Source of the DNA: an uncultured beta proteobacterium
GTDB taxonomy: Bacteria; Pseudomonadota; Gammaproteobacteria; Burkholderiales; Burkholderiaceae_C
Direction of reading: 5' to 3'
DNA: 51,736 nt
Assembly (NCBI GenBank): GCA_903945325.1
Contig: CAJAVE010000394.1
Location: 1-51,736 of the forward strand
The first letter of the stretch is position 1. Each line of letters begins with the position of its first letter. Of the stretch, positions 15,684-25,152 are shown one piece after another. Under the pieces are notes generated by a model that was not told the origin of the DNA, searched no databases, and saw only the letters and a list, made by a program, of their open reading frames with translations. A program made the position numbers and the translations under genes.

Positions 15684-16157
15684 ATGAGCAAGCCATCGTC
15701 AACCCCCGCCACCGCGCGCGAACCCGATGTGCGCTATCTGCGCACCGCGCAGCCCATGGCGACGCTGGTAGACAGTTGCATCCTCATTGACGTGCTGGCC
15801 AACGACGCGCGCTGGGCCGACTGGTCGCTGGACCAATTGGCCCGCCTGGGCAGCCAGGGCGCATTGGTCATCAACCCCATCATCCTTGCGGAAGTCAGCC
15901 CCCGGTTTGAGCGCGCCGCCGATCTGGAGGCAGCGTTGGCCGACTTGCCGCTGGTGCGGGAGGCGCTGCCATGGGATGCGGCCTTTCTGGCGGGGCAGGC
16001 TTTCAAGGTGTACCGCCAGTCGCAAGGCGCGAAAATTTCACCGATGCCCGATTTTTATATCGGCGCCCACGCCTTGGTCGGTGGCATGCAGTTGCTCACG
16101 CGTGATGTGTCCCGCTACCGCAGTTATTTCCCGAACTTGCCGCTGGTTGCCCCGTAA
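15684..16157 (+). CDS. PIN-domain toxin, VapC-like
   Basis: 157 residues from the ATG at 15684. The family-like N-terminus is MATLVDSC from an in-frame ATG at 15756, so the true start may be there (133 residues). PIN acidic residues are visible: Asp in LVDSCILIDVL, Glu in ILAEVS, Asp in PMPDFYIGAHAL and Asp in LLTRDVSRY. VapC proteins are Mg-dependent ribonucleases that cleave tRNA or rRNA when the antitoxin is degraded. The pair with the AbrB-type antitoxin is complete. It sits where the 5' part of a permease operon would be expected, which suggests acquisition. Confidence 0.88.
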   Translation: MSKPSSTPATAREPDVRYLRTAQPMATLVDSCILIDVLANDARWADWSLDQLARLGSQGALVINPIILAEVSPRFERAADLEAALADLPLVREALPWDAAFLAGQAFKVYRQSQGAKISPMPDFYIGAHALVGGMQLLTRDVSRYRSYFPNLPLVAP

Positions 16158-16274
16158 ATTCCCGACCGAAAATAACGTCGGCCCCCATCCAGCCGTGTCG
16201 CAAGCCGTATCGCTGCAACTCGCGGCGATAATGGAAGGCTTTTCTTCCCTCTCTTTGTTTTACGAGTCCACGCC

Positions 16275-18899
16275 ATGACCCAAGCCGTAATGAACGTCGC
16301 TGAAATCCGCAAAACATTCCTCGATTTCTTTGAGTCCAAGGGCCACACCGTGGTCGAAAGCAGCCCGCTGGTGCCGGGTAACGACCCCACCCTGATGTTC
16401 ACCAACTCCGGCATGGTGCAGTTCAAGGACGTGTTTTTGGGGGCCGACAAGCGCTCCTACGTGCGTGCTGCCTCGGTTCAGGCCTGCCTGCGCGCCGGTG
16501 GCAAGCACAACGACCTGGAAAACGTGGGCTACACCGCGCGCCACCATACCTTTTTCGAGATGCTGGGTAACTGGAGCTTTGGCGACTATTTCAAGCGCGA
16601 ATCGCTGATGTGGGCCTGGGAGCTGCTGACCGAGGTCTACAAGCTGCCGCCCGAACGCCTGCTGGCCACCGTGTATGCCGAGGACGACGAGGCGTATGAC
16701 ATCTGGACCCAGGACATCGGCCTGCCACCCGAGCGCGTGATCCGCATCGGCGACAACAAGGGAGGCCGCTACAAGAGCGACAACTTCTGGATGATGGCCG
16801 ACACCGGCCCGTGCGGACCCTGCAGCGAAATTTTTTACGACCACGGTGACCATATTCCCGGCGGCCCGCCCGGCAGCCCCGATGAAGACGGCGACCGCTT
16901 CATCGAAATCTGGAACAACGTGTTCATGCAGTTCAACATGGACGAGACCGGTGCCGTCACGCCGCTGCCGGCCCCCTGCGTGGACACCGGCATGGGCCTG
17001 GAGCGCCTGGCCGCCATCCTGCAACATGTGCACAGCAACTACGAGATTGACCTGTTCGACAACCTCATTAAGGCCGCGGCCCGCGAGACCGGTTGTACCG
17101 ACTTGCAAAACAAAAGCCTGCGCGTGATTGCCGACCACATCCGCGCCACCGCTTTCCTGGTGAGTGACGGCGTGTTGCCTGGCAACGAGGGACGTGGCTA
17201 TGTGCAGCGTCGCATCATCCGCCGTGCCATCCGCCACGGCTACAAGCTGGGCCAGAAGACCCCGTTTTTCCACAAGCTGGTGGGCGACCTCGTTGCCGTG
17301 ATGGGTGAAGCCTATCCACGACTGGCGGCGCAGCAACAGCGCATCACCGATGTGTTGCGCATGGAAGAAGAGCGTTTCTTTGAAACATTGGCAACGGGCA
17401 TGGAGATACTGGATACAGCCCTGGCCGGTGGAGCAAAGGTTCTGCCTGGCGAGGTGGCCTTCAAGCTGCACGACACCTATGGTTTTCCGCTGGACCTCTC
17501 GGCCGACGTGTGCCGTGAAAACGGGGTTGAAGTGGATGCCGATGGCTTCAACGCCGCCATGGAAGCGCAGAAGGCCAAGGGCCGCGCCGCGGGCAAGTTC
17601 AAGCAGGACCGCGCTCTGGAGTACAGCGGCCATTCCAACGCCTTTGTTGGATACAGCCACCTGACTTATGGCACCAATATTGTGGCGTTGTACCTTGACG
17701 GCGTGGCGGTGGAAGAACTAACCGAGGGCCAGTCTGGCGTTGTGGTGCTCGACTCCACGCCTTTCTATTCCGAAAGCGGTGGCCAGGTAGGCGATGTGGG
17801 GGCCGTGTTCTGCGACCACGCATTGTTCATGGTCGGCGATGTTCAAAAAATCAAGGCCGATGTGTACGGTCACCATGGTTCCGTCGCCACCGGCAACCTC
17901 AAACTGGGCGATCTGGTGAACGCCCATGTGGACGCACCTTTGCGTGCCTCCACCACGCGCAACCACTCGGCCACGCACCTGATGCACAAGGCTTTGCGTG
18001 AAGTGCTGGGTGAACACGTGCAGCAAAAAGGCAGCCTGGTCACACCCGAGCGTACCCGCTTTGACTTTGCCCACAACGCACCGGTCACGGATGAACAGAT
18101 CCACGAAATTGAGTTTCGCGTGAATGCTGAAATTCTGAAAAACACGGCGACCCAGGCCCGGGTAATGGACATCGAGTCGGCCCAAAAAACCGGCGCCATG
18201 ATGCTGTTTGGCGAGAAATACGGTGAGACCGTGCGCGTGCTCGACATTGGCACCAGCCGCGAGTTGTGCGGCGGCGTCCATGTGCAGCGCACCGGCGACA
18301 TCGGCATCTTCAAGGTGGTGGGCGAGAGCGGCGTGGCCGCTGGCGTGCGCCGTATTGAGGCTGTCACTGGCCAGAATGCGCTGGCCTACCTTCAAAATCT
18401 GGAAGACACCGTAGGTGCAGCCGCCCACACGCTGAAAGCGCCAGTGGCCGAGCTGACCGACAAGCTGGGCCATGTCCTGGACCACGTCAAAGCGCTGGAA
18501 AAAGAAGTGGCGGCATTGAAGGGCAAGCTGGCGTCCGCCCAGGGTGACGAAATGCTCGGCCAGGCCGTGGATATCAACGGCGTCAAGCTGCTGGTGGCCA
18601 AGCTCGACGGCGCGGATGTGAAGACCCTGCGCGAGACCATGGACAAGCTCAAGGACAAGCTCAAGACGGCCGTCATTGTGCTGGCCGTGGTGGATGGCGA
18701 GAAGGTGCAGGTCGCCGTGGGCGTGACCTCCGACACCACAGGCAAAGTCAAGGCTGGCGAGCTGGTCAACTTCATTGCTGCACAGGTGGGTGGCAAGGGC
18801 GGCGGCAAGGCCGACATGGCCATGGCCGGTGGTACTGAACCGGCCAAACTGCCCGCGGCCCTTGCCAGTGTGCAGGCTTGGGTAGCCGCCAAGCTTTGA
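16275..18899 (+). CDS. alaS: Alanyl-tRNA synthetase
   Basis: 874 residues, the normal length. Class II catalytic core: [50 protein letters not shown] and the motif-3 region GMGLERLAA. The editing domain has the zinc ligands [11 protein letters not shown] and [15 protein letters not shown], and a C-terminal DHHA1/C-Ala domain follows ([15 protein letters not shown]). It charges tRNA-Ala and clears mischarged Ser/Gly. Start: ATG at 16275, after a GATAAT-like -10 near 16228. Essential and intact. Confidence 0.98.
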   Translation: MTQAVMNVAEIRKTFLDFFESKGHTVVESSPLVPGNDPTLMFTNSGMVQFKDVFLGADKRSYVRAASVQACLRAGGKHNDLENVGYTARHHTFFEMLGNWSFGDYFKRESLMWAWELLTEVYKLPPERLLATVYAEDDEAYDIWTQDIGLPPERVIRIGDNKGGRYKSDNFWMMADTGPCGPCSEIFYDHGDHIPGGPPGSPDEDGDRFIEIWNNVFMQFNMDETGAVTPLPAPCVDTGMGLERLAAILQHVHSNYEIDLFDNLIKAAARETGCTDLQNKSLRVIADHIRATAFLVSDGVLPGNEGRGYVQRRIIRRAIRHGYKLGQKTPFFHKLVGDLVAVMGEAYPRLAAQQQRITDVLRMEEERFFETLATGMEILDTALAGGAKVLPGEVAFKLHDTYGFPLDLSADVCRENGVEVDADGFNAAMEAQKAKGRAAGKFKQDRALEYSGHSNAFVGYSHLTYGTNIVALYLDGVAVEELTEGQSGVVVLDSTPFYSESGGQVGDVGAVFCDHALFMVGDVQKIKADVYGHHGSVATGNLKLGDLVNAHVDAPLRASTTRNHSATHLMHKALREVLGEHVQQKGSLVTPERTRFDFAHNAPVTDEQIHEIEFRVNAEILKNTATQARVMDIESAQKTGAMMLFGEKYGETVRVLDIGTSRELCGGVHVQRTGDIGIFKVVGESGVAAGVRRIEAVTGQNALAYLQNLEDTVGAAAHTLKAPVAELTDKLGHVLDHVKALEKEVAALKGKLASAQGDEMLGQAVDINGVKLLVAKLDGADVKTLRETMDKLKDKLKTAVIVLAVVDGEKVQVAVGVTSDTTGKVKAGELVNFIAAQVGGKGGGKADMAMAGGTEPAKLPAALASVQAWVAAKL

Positions 18900-18916
18900 G
18901 CGGGTAACTGGAGGTT

Positions 18917-18970
18917 GCTATAGAAAATATAGCTGCTTGCGCAATATCCACGGGGGCTATAGCCCTATTT
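18917..18970 (+). repeat. Dispersed ~54-bp repeat, copy 3 (alaS / thioredoxin junction)
   Basis: Starts GCTATAGAAAATATAGCTGC, then TTGCGCAATATCCACGGGGG, CTATAGCCCTATTT. It sits between the convergent alaS and thioredoxin-like genes. Its last bases supply the TAG stop (18965-18967) and the final Lys codon of the latter. Confidence 0.9.
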
Positions 18971-19339
18971 GTTCAATATTTCTTGCTGCCAGATGCGACT
19001 GGTGAACCCATCGCGGTCGTCGTCGGGTGGCAAGGCGTGCGCATCGTTCGCCAGTTGCGTACGGATCAACCGCTGCAGCGTTTCCATGTGCGGCGTTACC
19101 GTGCCAAAGAACATCGCCTGGCCGCGCCGGGCGATTAACAGCGTGGGAAAGTTCTCGACCTCGATCGGGTCGACCAGTTCGGCCTCGTTCTCCACATCAA
19201 TCCACACGAAGCGCGCACCGGGAAACTGCGCCTGCATCTGTTCAAACGTGGCCTGGTAGTCCCGGCAGGTGCCGCACCAGTCGGCACACAGGCAGGCGAC
19301 CAACAAATTGACTGAATCTGAAATGGGGACGGTTGGCAT
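18965..19339 (-). CDS. Thioredoxin-family protein
   Basis: 124 residues, no signal peptide. The active-site strand VACLCADWCGTCRDY holds the CxxC pair (WCGTC) near residues 21-25, followed by FVWIDVENEAEL and the cis-Pro loop FPTLLIARRG. It is a cytoplasmic thiol-disulfide protein. The C-terminal tail after residue ~100 (PPDDDRDGFTSRIWQ) is not typical of thioredoxin A, so it is better called thioredoxin-like than TrxA. The stop codon comes from the dispersed repeat. It faces away from the oxidoreductase operon across a 133-base divergent region. Confidence 0.85.
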   Translation of the reverse strand: MPTVPISDSVNLLVACLCADWCGTCRDYQATFEQMQAQFPGARFVWIDVENEAELVDPIEVENFPTLLIARRGQAMFFGTVTPHMETLQRLIRTQLANDAHALPPDDDRDGFTSRIWQQEILNK

Positions 19340-19365
19340 ATGCCAATCATCGCAGAAGATAAAGC

Positions 19366-19379
19366 CTGACCTAGATCAA
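19366..19379. promoter_or_regulatory. Possible FNR/ANR-type half-conserved box
   Basis: The minus strand reads TTGATCTAGGTCAG, compared with the FNR consensus TTGAT-N4-ATCAA; the left half is perfect, the right half matches partly. It lies ~95 bases before the 2-oxoacid:ferredoxin oxidoreductase operon, an oxygen-sensitive enzyme type often under anaerobic control. Weak evidence. Confidence 0.3.
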
Positions 19380-19472
19380 GAACTTGTTTACCCAAAGGAG
19401 CACATTTCAGATTCTGGGATTGAATTTCACCCAATTGCGCGGTGAAGTCCCAGGCAATAAAGAGGGGATTAC

Positions 19473-20054
19473 ATGTTCCAGGTACGCATTCACGGGCGTG
19501 GAGGGCAGGGCGTCGTAACCGGCGCTGAGATGCTCTCCATCGCTGCTTTTCAGGGGGGGCGCCATGCGCAGGCCTTCCCCAGTTTTGGTTCCGAGCGAAC
19601 CGGTGCGCCGGTAGTGGCGTTTTGCCGCATGGACGACAAGGAAATCCGTCTGCGCGAGCCCATCATGGAGCCCGATGCGCTCATCATCCAGGACCCCACC
19701 TTGCTACACCAGGTGGACGTGTTCAGTGGCCTTAAAAAAGACGGCTACATCCTGATCAACACCACCAAGACCTTCGACCAGCTCGGACTGGGCGAGTTCG
19801 TCAAAGGGTTCAAGCCCGATCACTTGCTCACCGTTCCGGCTTCAGAGTTGGCTATGAAGCACGTTCGCCGGCCGGTGCCCAATGTGCCCCTGTTGGGTGC
19901 GTTTGCAGCCCTGGGTGGGCTCATCACGCTGCAGGCTGTGCATGCGGCGATCGACCAAAAATTTCACGGCACTGTGGCCAAGGGCAATAAGGACGCTGCC
20001 AGCGAAGCGTATGACATCGTGATGGAACAGGAAAGGCAGGCCCACCATGCTTGA
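19473..20054 (+). CDS. 2-oxoacid:acceptor oxidoreductase, gamma subunit
   Basis: 193 residues. The N-terminal RIHGRGGQGVVTGAEMLS and FPSFGSERTGAPVVAF motifs identify the gamma domain of pyruvate/2-oxoacid:ferredoxin oxidoreductases. It works with the alpha and beta subunits encoded next to decarboxylate a 2-oxoacid to an acyl-CoA with release of low-potential electrons. Its end overlaps the alpha gene by eight bases (ATGCTTGA), so translation is coupled. The 2-oxoacid is not evident from this subunit; pyruvate, 2-oxoglutarate or an aryl-glyoxylate are possible. Confidence 0.9.
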   Translation: MFQVRIHGRGGQGVVTGAEMLSIAAFQGGRHAQAFPSFGSERTGAPVVAFCRMDDKEIRLREPIMEPDALIIQDPTLLHQVDVFSGLKKDGYILINTTKTFDQLGLGEFVKGFKPDHLLTVPASELAMKHVRRPVPNVPLLGAFAALGGLITLQAVHAAIDQKFHGTVAKGNKDAASEAYDIVMEQERQAHHA

Positions 20055-21300
20055 ACAATGCGAAGGCTCACATGCCGTAGCCCGTGCCGTGGCGCTGAGC
20101 CGCCCTGAAGTCATTTGTGCCTACCCGATTTCCCCGCAGACCCACATCGTCGAAGGCTTGGGGGAACTGGTGAAGTCCGGCACGCTGGAGCGCTGTGAGT
20201 TCATCAACGTGGAGTCCGAATTTGCCGCTTTGAGCGTGGCCATTGGCGCATCGGCGGCTGGCGCGCGGGCTTACACGGCCACGGCCAGCCAGGGGCTGCT
20301 GTTCATGGCCGAGGCCGTGTACAACGCGTCCGGTCTGGGTCTGCCCATCGTGATGACGGTAGCCAACCGTGCCATCGGAGCCCCCATCAACATCTGGAAT
20401 GACCACACCGACAGCATGTCCATGCGCGATGCGGGCTGGATCCAGATTTTTGCCGAGACCAACCAGGAGGCGCTGGATCTGCACATTCAGGCCTTCCGCA
20501 TCGCCGAGCAGCTGTCGCTGCCAGTGATGGTGTGCATGGACGGGTTCATATTGACCCACGCCTACGAGCGCATCGACATCCCCGACCAGGCCCAGGTGGA
20601 CCGCTATTTGCCGCCCTACGAGCCGCGCCAGGTGCTGGACCCCAATGACCCAGTGACGATTGGCGCCATGGTGGGGCCGGAGGCCTTTACGGAAGTTCGC
20701 TATCTGGCCCATGCCAAACAACTCCAGGCACTTGACCTGTTGCCGGAACTCGCCACCGAGTTCAAGGAAGTTTTCGGCCGTGACTCTGGCGGGCTGGTCA
20801 AGCCTTACAAGCTGGAAGACGCCGAAACCATTGTCATTGCCTTGGGTTCCGTCCTGGGCACCATCAAGGACACGGTCGATGAAATGCGAGAGCAGGGCAT
20901 CAAGATCGGTGTCTTGGGCATCACATCGTTCCGGCCATTCCCGATCGAGGCGATTCGTGCGGTCACAGCCCACGCCAAGCGCATTGTGGTGATTGAAAAA
21001 TGCTTTGCCGTCGGCATTGGCGGCATCGTGTCGCGCGATGTGCGCAGCGCTGTGCAGAGCCGACCCCAGCAGGTTTTTGCCGTCGTTGCTGGGTTGGGCG
21101 GGCGTGCCATCACCAAGGCGTCGCTGCACAAGATGCTGCGCGAGGCCATTTCCGACAAGCTGGAACTGTTGACGTTCCTGGACCTGGACTGGTCAATCGT
21201 CAACCGCGTTCTGGAACGCGAAAAACAACAGCGCCGTTCTGGCCCCGTGGCCGAAGGCATTCTGCGCGACATCGGCACGGTGTCATCAAAAATAGGCTGA
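20047..21300 (+). CDS. 2-oxoacid:acceptor oxidoreductase, alpha subunit
   Basis: 417 residues. The N-terminus has EGSHAVARAVALSRPEVICAYPISPQTHIVE, the pyrimidine-binding fold of PorA-like subunits (YPITPQ-type motif, here YPISPQT). FINVESEFAALSVAIGASAAG and TATASQGLLFMAE follow. The C-terminal half (IVIALGSVLGTIKDTVDEM) is transketolase domain II. With the beta subunit it forms the thiamine diphosphate site. It starts inside the end of the gamma gene and ends four bases before the beta gene. Confidence 0.92.
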   Translation: MLEQCEGSHAVARAVALSRPEVICAYPISPQTHIVEGLGELVKSGTLERCEFINVESEFAALSVAIGASAAGARAYTATASQGLLFMAEAVYNASGLGLPIVMTVANRAIGAPINIWNDHTDSMSMRDAGWIQIFAETNQEALDLHIQAFRIAEQLSLPVMVCMDGFILTHAYERIDIPDQAQVDRYLPPYEPRQVLDPNDPVTIGAMVGPEAFTEVRYLAHAKQLQALDLLPELATEFKEVFGRDSGGLVKPYKLEDAETIVIALGSVLGTIKDTVDEMREQGIKIGVLGITSFRPFPIEAIRAVTAHAKRIVVIEKCFAVGIGGIVSRDVRSAVQSRPQQVFAVVAGLGGRAITKASLHKMLREAISDKLELLTFLDLDWSIVNRVLEREKQQRRSGPVAEGILRDIGTVSSKIG

Positions 21301-21304
21301 CATC

Positions 21305-22318
21305 ATGGAACAAACCGTCGTCAAGTTTTACCAGACCGGCACCTTCACCGTGGGCAACCGCCTGCTCGAAGCCGACCAACGCAGTGTGCAGGCCAACACC
21401 CAGCGCAACAATTCGCTCAACTCCGGTCACCGCGCCTGCCAGGGATGCGGTGAAGCGCTGGGCGCCCGCTATGCCATTGATGCCGCCATGCAGGCCACCA
21501 ATGGCCAATTGATCGCGGCCAATGCCACAGGCTGCCTGGAAGTATTTTCCACTCCCTACCCCGAAACCTCCTGGCAGATGCCGTGGATCCACTCGCTGTT
21601 TGGCAACACCGCAGCGGTGGCCACCGGCATTGCAGCCGCCATGCGCGTCAAGGGTCGCAGTGACGTGCGTGTGGTGGCACAGGGCGGTGACGGTGGTACC
21701 ACCGACATTGGCTTTGGCTGTCTATCCGGCATGTTCGAGCGCAATGATGATGTGCTTTACATCTGCTACGACAACGAGGCCTACATGAACACGGGTGTGC
21801 AGCGCTCCAGCGCGACGCCACCGGCGGCGCGCACGGCAACGACCATGCCGGTCGGCCCCCAACCGGGTAACGTGTTTGGCCAGGGCAAGAACCTGCCCCA
21901 GATCGCCATGGCGCACGAGATTCCGTATGTGGCCACGGCTACCGTGGCAGACCTGCGCGACCTGGAATACAAGGTCACCAAGGCCATGACCATGCGTGGC
22001 GCGCGCTACATCCACATTTTTGTGCCTTGCCCTTTGGGTTGGGGTGCTGCCTCGCACGACACCATTCGGCTGGCCCGTTTGGCGCATGAATGCGGAATCT
22101 TTCCGGTGTTTGAGGCCGAGCGCGGCGAGGTGACGGGTGTCTCAAAGATCCGGCGCCAGGTTCCGATTGAGGACTACCTGAAACCGCAGAAGCGCTTTGT
22201 CCACCTGTTCGGTGCAACGCCCGACACAGAGACGATTGGTCGATTGCAAGCCATCGCTGATCGCAATATTCGCCGCTTTGGCTTGTTGGACGCCGATAAA
22301 AACGTGGGGGCTCTGTAA
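21305..22318 (+). CDS. 2-oxoacid:acceptor oxidoreductase, beta (TPP-binding) subunit
   Basis: 337 residues. HRACQGCGEALGARYAID provides two of the Fe-S ligand cysteines typical of PorB, and NATGCLEVFSTPYPETSW a further one. The thiamine diphosphate and Mg site is VVAQGGDGGTTDIGFG, followed by YDNEAYMNTGVQRS. This subunit binds the cofactor and the proximal cluster. The gene is third in a tightly packed operon (4-base gaps on both sides). Confidence 0.93.
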   Translation: MEQTVVKFYQTGTFTVGNRLLEADQRSVQANTQRNNSLNSGHRACQGCGEALGARYAIDAAMQATNGQLIAANATGCLEVFSTPYPETSWQMPWIHSLFGNTAAVATGIAAAMRVKGRSDVRVVAQGGDGGTTDIGFGCLSGMFERNDDVLYICYDNEAYMNTGVQRSSATPPAARTATTMPVGPQPGNVFGQGKNLPQIAMAHEIPYVATATVADLRDLEYKVTKAMTMRGARYIHIFVPCPLGWGAASHDTIRLARLAHECGIFPVFEAERGEVTGVSKIRRQVPIEDYLKPQKRFVHLFGATPDTETIGRLQAIADRNIRRFGLLDADKNVGAL

Positions 22319-22322
22319 CATC

Positions 22323-23948
22323 ATGCAAAAACCATTCGCCATCACGCTTGACGTCGGCTCATCACTCGCCAACCACACCGGATCCTGGCGCAACTCGCGC
22401 CCGGTCTACTTGGACCGCTTGCCGCCCTGCAACAACCAGTGCCCGGCTGGCGAGAACATTCAGGCCTGGCTGTTCCATGCGGAATCCGGGAACTACGAGC
22501 AAGCGTGGCGCACCCTCGTCGAGGACAACCCGTTCCCTGCCATCATGGGCCGCGTCTGCTACCACACCTGCGAAGGCGCGTGCAACCGCGGCAAGCTCGA
22601 TGCACCGGTGGGCATCAACTCGGTGGAACACTTCCTGGGCGACCAGGCCATCGCGCAGGGCTGGAAGTTTGCGCCCGTTGCAGCTCCGTCGGGCAAGAAA
22701 GTGCTGGTCGTAGGTGCTGGGCCATCCGGTTTGTCGGCGGCCTACCATCTGGCCCGTCTGGGGCACGCGGTGACGGTGCAAGAAGCCGGGCCGTTGCCGG
22801 GCGGCATGATGCGCTTTGGCATTCCGCAATACCGCCTGCCGCGCCAGGTGCTGGATGCCGAAGTGCAGCGCATCGTTGATTTGGGTGTGCGCATTGAATA
22901 TGGCGTCAAGGTGTCCAACGTGCTGGAGTCGCAAAAGCAGGGTGGTTTCGATGCCGTCTTTTTGGCGGTTGGCGCTCACATTGCCAAGCGTGCGTATATC
23001 CCGGCCGGCGACTCGGCCAAGGTGCTGGATGCCGTGGCGGTGCTGCGGTCCATGGAAGGCGAAGACAAGCCGATGCTGGGGCGCAAAGTGGTGGTGTATG
23101 GTGGAGGAAACACCGCGATTGACGTGGCCCGCACGGCCAAGCGGCTGGGCGCTACCGAGGCCATCATCGTCTACCGCCGCAACCGTGAAAAGATGCCCGC
23201 GCATGACTTTGAGGTGGAAGAGGCCCTGCAAGAAGGCGTGCTGATCAAGTGGCTGTCCACCATCAAACAGGCGGGTGAATCTTCCATCACAGTGGAGAAG
23301 ATGGCGCTGGATGAAAAAGGCTTTCCACAGCCTACCGGCGAATTCGAGACTCTGGAGGCAGACTCTGTGGTGCTGGCTTTGGGTCAGGACGTCGACCTGT
23401 CGCTGATCGAAGGCATACCCGGGTTGGCCGTGGAAGACGGCGTTGTCAAGGTCGATGCCAACATGATGACAGGCTACGCGGGTATTTTTGCGGGCGGTGA
23501 CATGGTGCCTGCCGAGCGCAACGTGACGGTGGCCATTGGCCATGGCAAGAAGGCCGCACGCAACATCAATGCCTGGCTCACGGGCAGCGCATATGTTCCG
23601 GCTGAAAAGCACGAACTGGCAAGCTTTGACAAGCTCAACACCTGGTACTACAGCGACGCACCCAAAACCATGCGCCCCATGCTGGACATCCTGCGGCGCA
23701 AATCCACCTTTGAGGAAGTGCAGGGCGGACTCGATGAAGGCAACGCCCTGTTTGAAGCCAGGCGATGCCTCTCCTGCGGCAATTGCTTTGAGTGCGACAA
23801 CTGCTACGGCGTGTGCCCTGACAATGCGGTCATCAAAAATGGACCCGGCAAAGGCTTTGACTTCAACTATGACTATTGCAAAGGTTGCGGCATTTGTGTG
23901 GCTGAATGCCCCAGCGGATCGATAAAAATGGTGCCGGAAGACATTTGA
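22323..23948 (+). CDS. GltD-like NAD(P)-linked flavoprotein fused to a 2[4Fe-4S] ferredoxin domain
   Basis: 541 residues from the ATG at 22323. Residues ~35-120 are the cysteine-rich GltD N-terminal domain (PPCNNQCPAGENIQAWL, CYHTCEGACNRG). From ~122 an FAD fold (VLVVGAGPSGLSAAYHLARLGH) and an NAD(P) fold (VVVYGGGNTAIDVARTAKR) follow. The C-terminal ~60 residues form a bacterial ferredoxin domain with CLSCGNCFECDNC...CP and CKGCGICVAECP. This supplies both the delta (ferredoxin) function of 2-oxoacid oxidoreductases and an NAD(P) outlet. The arrangement recalls the NAD-coupled phenylglyoxylate oxidoreductase of Azoarcus, where a GltD-like subunit transfers electrons to NAD. It is fourth in the operon, four bases after the beta gene. 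Confidence 0.88.
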   Translation: MQKPFAITLDVGSSLANHTGSWRNSRPVYLDRLPPCNNQCPAGENIQAWLFHAESGNYEQAWRTLVEDNPFPAIMGRVCYHTCEGACNRGKLDAPVGINSVEHFLGDQAIAQGWKFAPVAAPSGKKVLVVGAGPSGLSAAYHLARLGHAVTVQEAGPLPGGMMRFGIPQYRLPRQVLDAEVQRIVDLGVRIEYGVKVSNVLESQKQGGFDAVFLAVGAHIAKRAYIPAGDSAKVLDAVAVLRSMEGEDKPMLGRKVVVYGGGNTAIDVARTAKRLGATEAIIVYRRNREKMPAHDFEVEEALQEGVLIKWLSTIKQAGESSITVEKMALDEKGFPQPTGEFETLEADSVVLALGQDVDLSLIEGIPGLAVEDGVVKVDANMMTGYAGIFAGGDMVPAERNVTVAIGHGKKAARNINAWLTGSAYVPAEKHELASFDKLNTWYYSDAPKTMRPMLDILRRKSTFEEVQGGLDEGNALFEARRCLSCGNCFECDNCYGVCPDNAVIKNGPGKGFDFNYDYCKGCGICVAECPSGSIKMVPEDI

Positions 23949-23992
23949 GTGGCATTGCATGCCGATAATTGATGATTTGTGCAGGAGTTCGC

Positions 23993-25105
23993 ATGCCCCC
24001 ATCTACCATTCGCCGTATCGCCATTTGTACCGGGGGCGGTGATGCGCCTGGCCTGAATGCGGTTATCCGCTCGGTGGTTATTGCCGCTATCAACCGGGGT
24101 TGGGAGTGCTATGGCATTCGCGACGGCTTCAACGGTATTTTGTTTCCCGAGCGCTACCTGGAAGGCGGCGTGTTCCGTCTGACACTGGACAAGGTTCGCG
24201 ACATCGGGCATCTGGGCGGCACCATGCTGGGTTCGACCAACAAGGGCAATCCGTTGCACTTCCCCACCCGCATGCCGGATGGCACCACGCACGAGATCGA
24301 CCGTTCGGGTGAAATTTTGGAGTATTTCGCCCGAAAGGAGCTGGATGCGCTGGTCTCGATTGGTGGCGACGGCTCTTTGACCATTGCCGATGCCCTGCAC
24401 AAAAAGGGCTTGCGCGTGGTGGGCGTGCCCAAGACCATTGACAACGACCTTGACAAGACCATGACCACCTTTGGTTTTGACACCGCTGTGGCGTTTGCCA
24501 CCGAGTGCCTGGACCGGCTGCACAGCACGGCCGAGAGCCACCAGCGCGTCATGGTGGTCGAGGTCATGGGCCGCTACGCCGGCTGGATTGCGCTGCACTC
24601 CGGAATTGCGGGCAATGCGCATGCCATTTTGATGCCCGAGATTCCGTTTGATCTGGACAAGGTGGTCGACCGCATCCATGCGCGTGACGCCGACGGGCAG
24701 CTCCACACCGTGGTCGTCGTGGCCGAGGGCGCTGCACCGCGTGATGGGCACACCGAGCTGCTGGAGTCTGCAGAAATTGGCCAGGCCGAACGCCTGGGCG
24801 GCATGGGTGAGCGGGTCGCCAAGGCGCTACAGCAACGTACCGGCAAGGACACGCGTGTGGTTGTTCTTGGCCACCTGCTGCGGGGCGGCAGCCCCACTGC
24901 ATTTGACCGTTTGGCTGCCATGCGTTTCGGTGCGGCAGCGGCGCGCGCACTCGACGAAGGACTGTCGGGCGTCATGGTTGCACTGGCCTTCCCCAATGTG
25001 AACTACATCGCCCTGGAGGAAGTGGCCGGGCGCATGAAGGCTGTTCCCATGGATAGCGATACCCTGCTGACCGCGCGCGATTTGGGAATTTGCCTGGGAG
25101 ATTGA
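23993..25105 (+). CDS. pfkA: 6-phosphofructokinase (PfkA family)
   Basis: 370 residues from the ATG at 23993, preceded by AGGAG; an in-frame ATG at 23969 has no such site. The motifs are CTGGGDAPGLNAVIR at the phosphate-donor site, MLGSTNKGNP, VSIGGDGSLTIAD, PKTIDNDLDKT at the catalytic Asp, and MGRYAGWIA. Gly127 (equivalent to E. coli Gly104) is the residue of ATP-dependent enzymes. Lys147 (equivalent to Gly124) is the residue usually seen in pyrophosphate-dependent ones, so donor specificity is not certain. It phosphorylates fructose 6-phosphate in glycolysis, in line with glucose import in region 1. It lies 44 bases after the flavoprotein and 47 before maeB. Confidence 0.92.
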   Translation: MPPSTIRRIAICTGGGDAPGLNAVIRSVVIAAINRGWECYGIRDGFNGILFPERYLEGGVFRLTLDKVRDIGHLGGTMLGSTNKGNPLHFPTRMPDGTTHEIDRSGEILEYFARKELDALVSIGGDGSLTIADALHKKGLRVVGVPKTIDNDLDKTMTTFGFDTAVAFATECLDRLHSTAESHQRVMVVEVMGRYAGWIALHSGIAGNAHAILMPEIPFDLDKVVDRIHARDADGQLHTVVVVAEGAAPRDGHTELLESAEIGQAERLGGMGERVAKALQQRTGKDTRVVVLGHLLRGGSPTAFDRLAAMRFGAAAARALDEGLSGVMVALAFPNVNYIALEEVAGRMKAVPMDSDTLLTARDLGICLGD

Positions 25106-25152
25106 AAATCTTCCGGCGGAGACATTAACAAATTATCTGGAGAACAATAATC

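Noticed and set aside
16260..17660. Open frame of 466 residues antisense to alaS
   Set aside because: It is fully explained by the high-GC third-position bias of alaS, which is unmistakable on the + strand.
22362..24002. Open frame of 546 residues antisense to the flavoprotein gene
   Set aside because: The + strand product has clear FAD, NAD(P) and Fe-S motifs; the antisense product has none.
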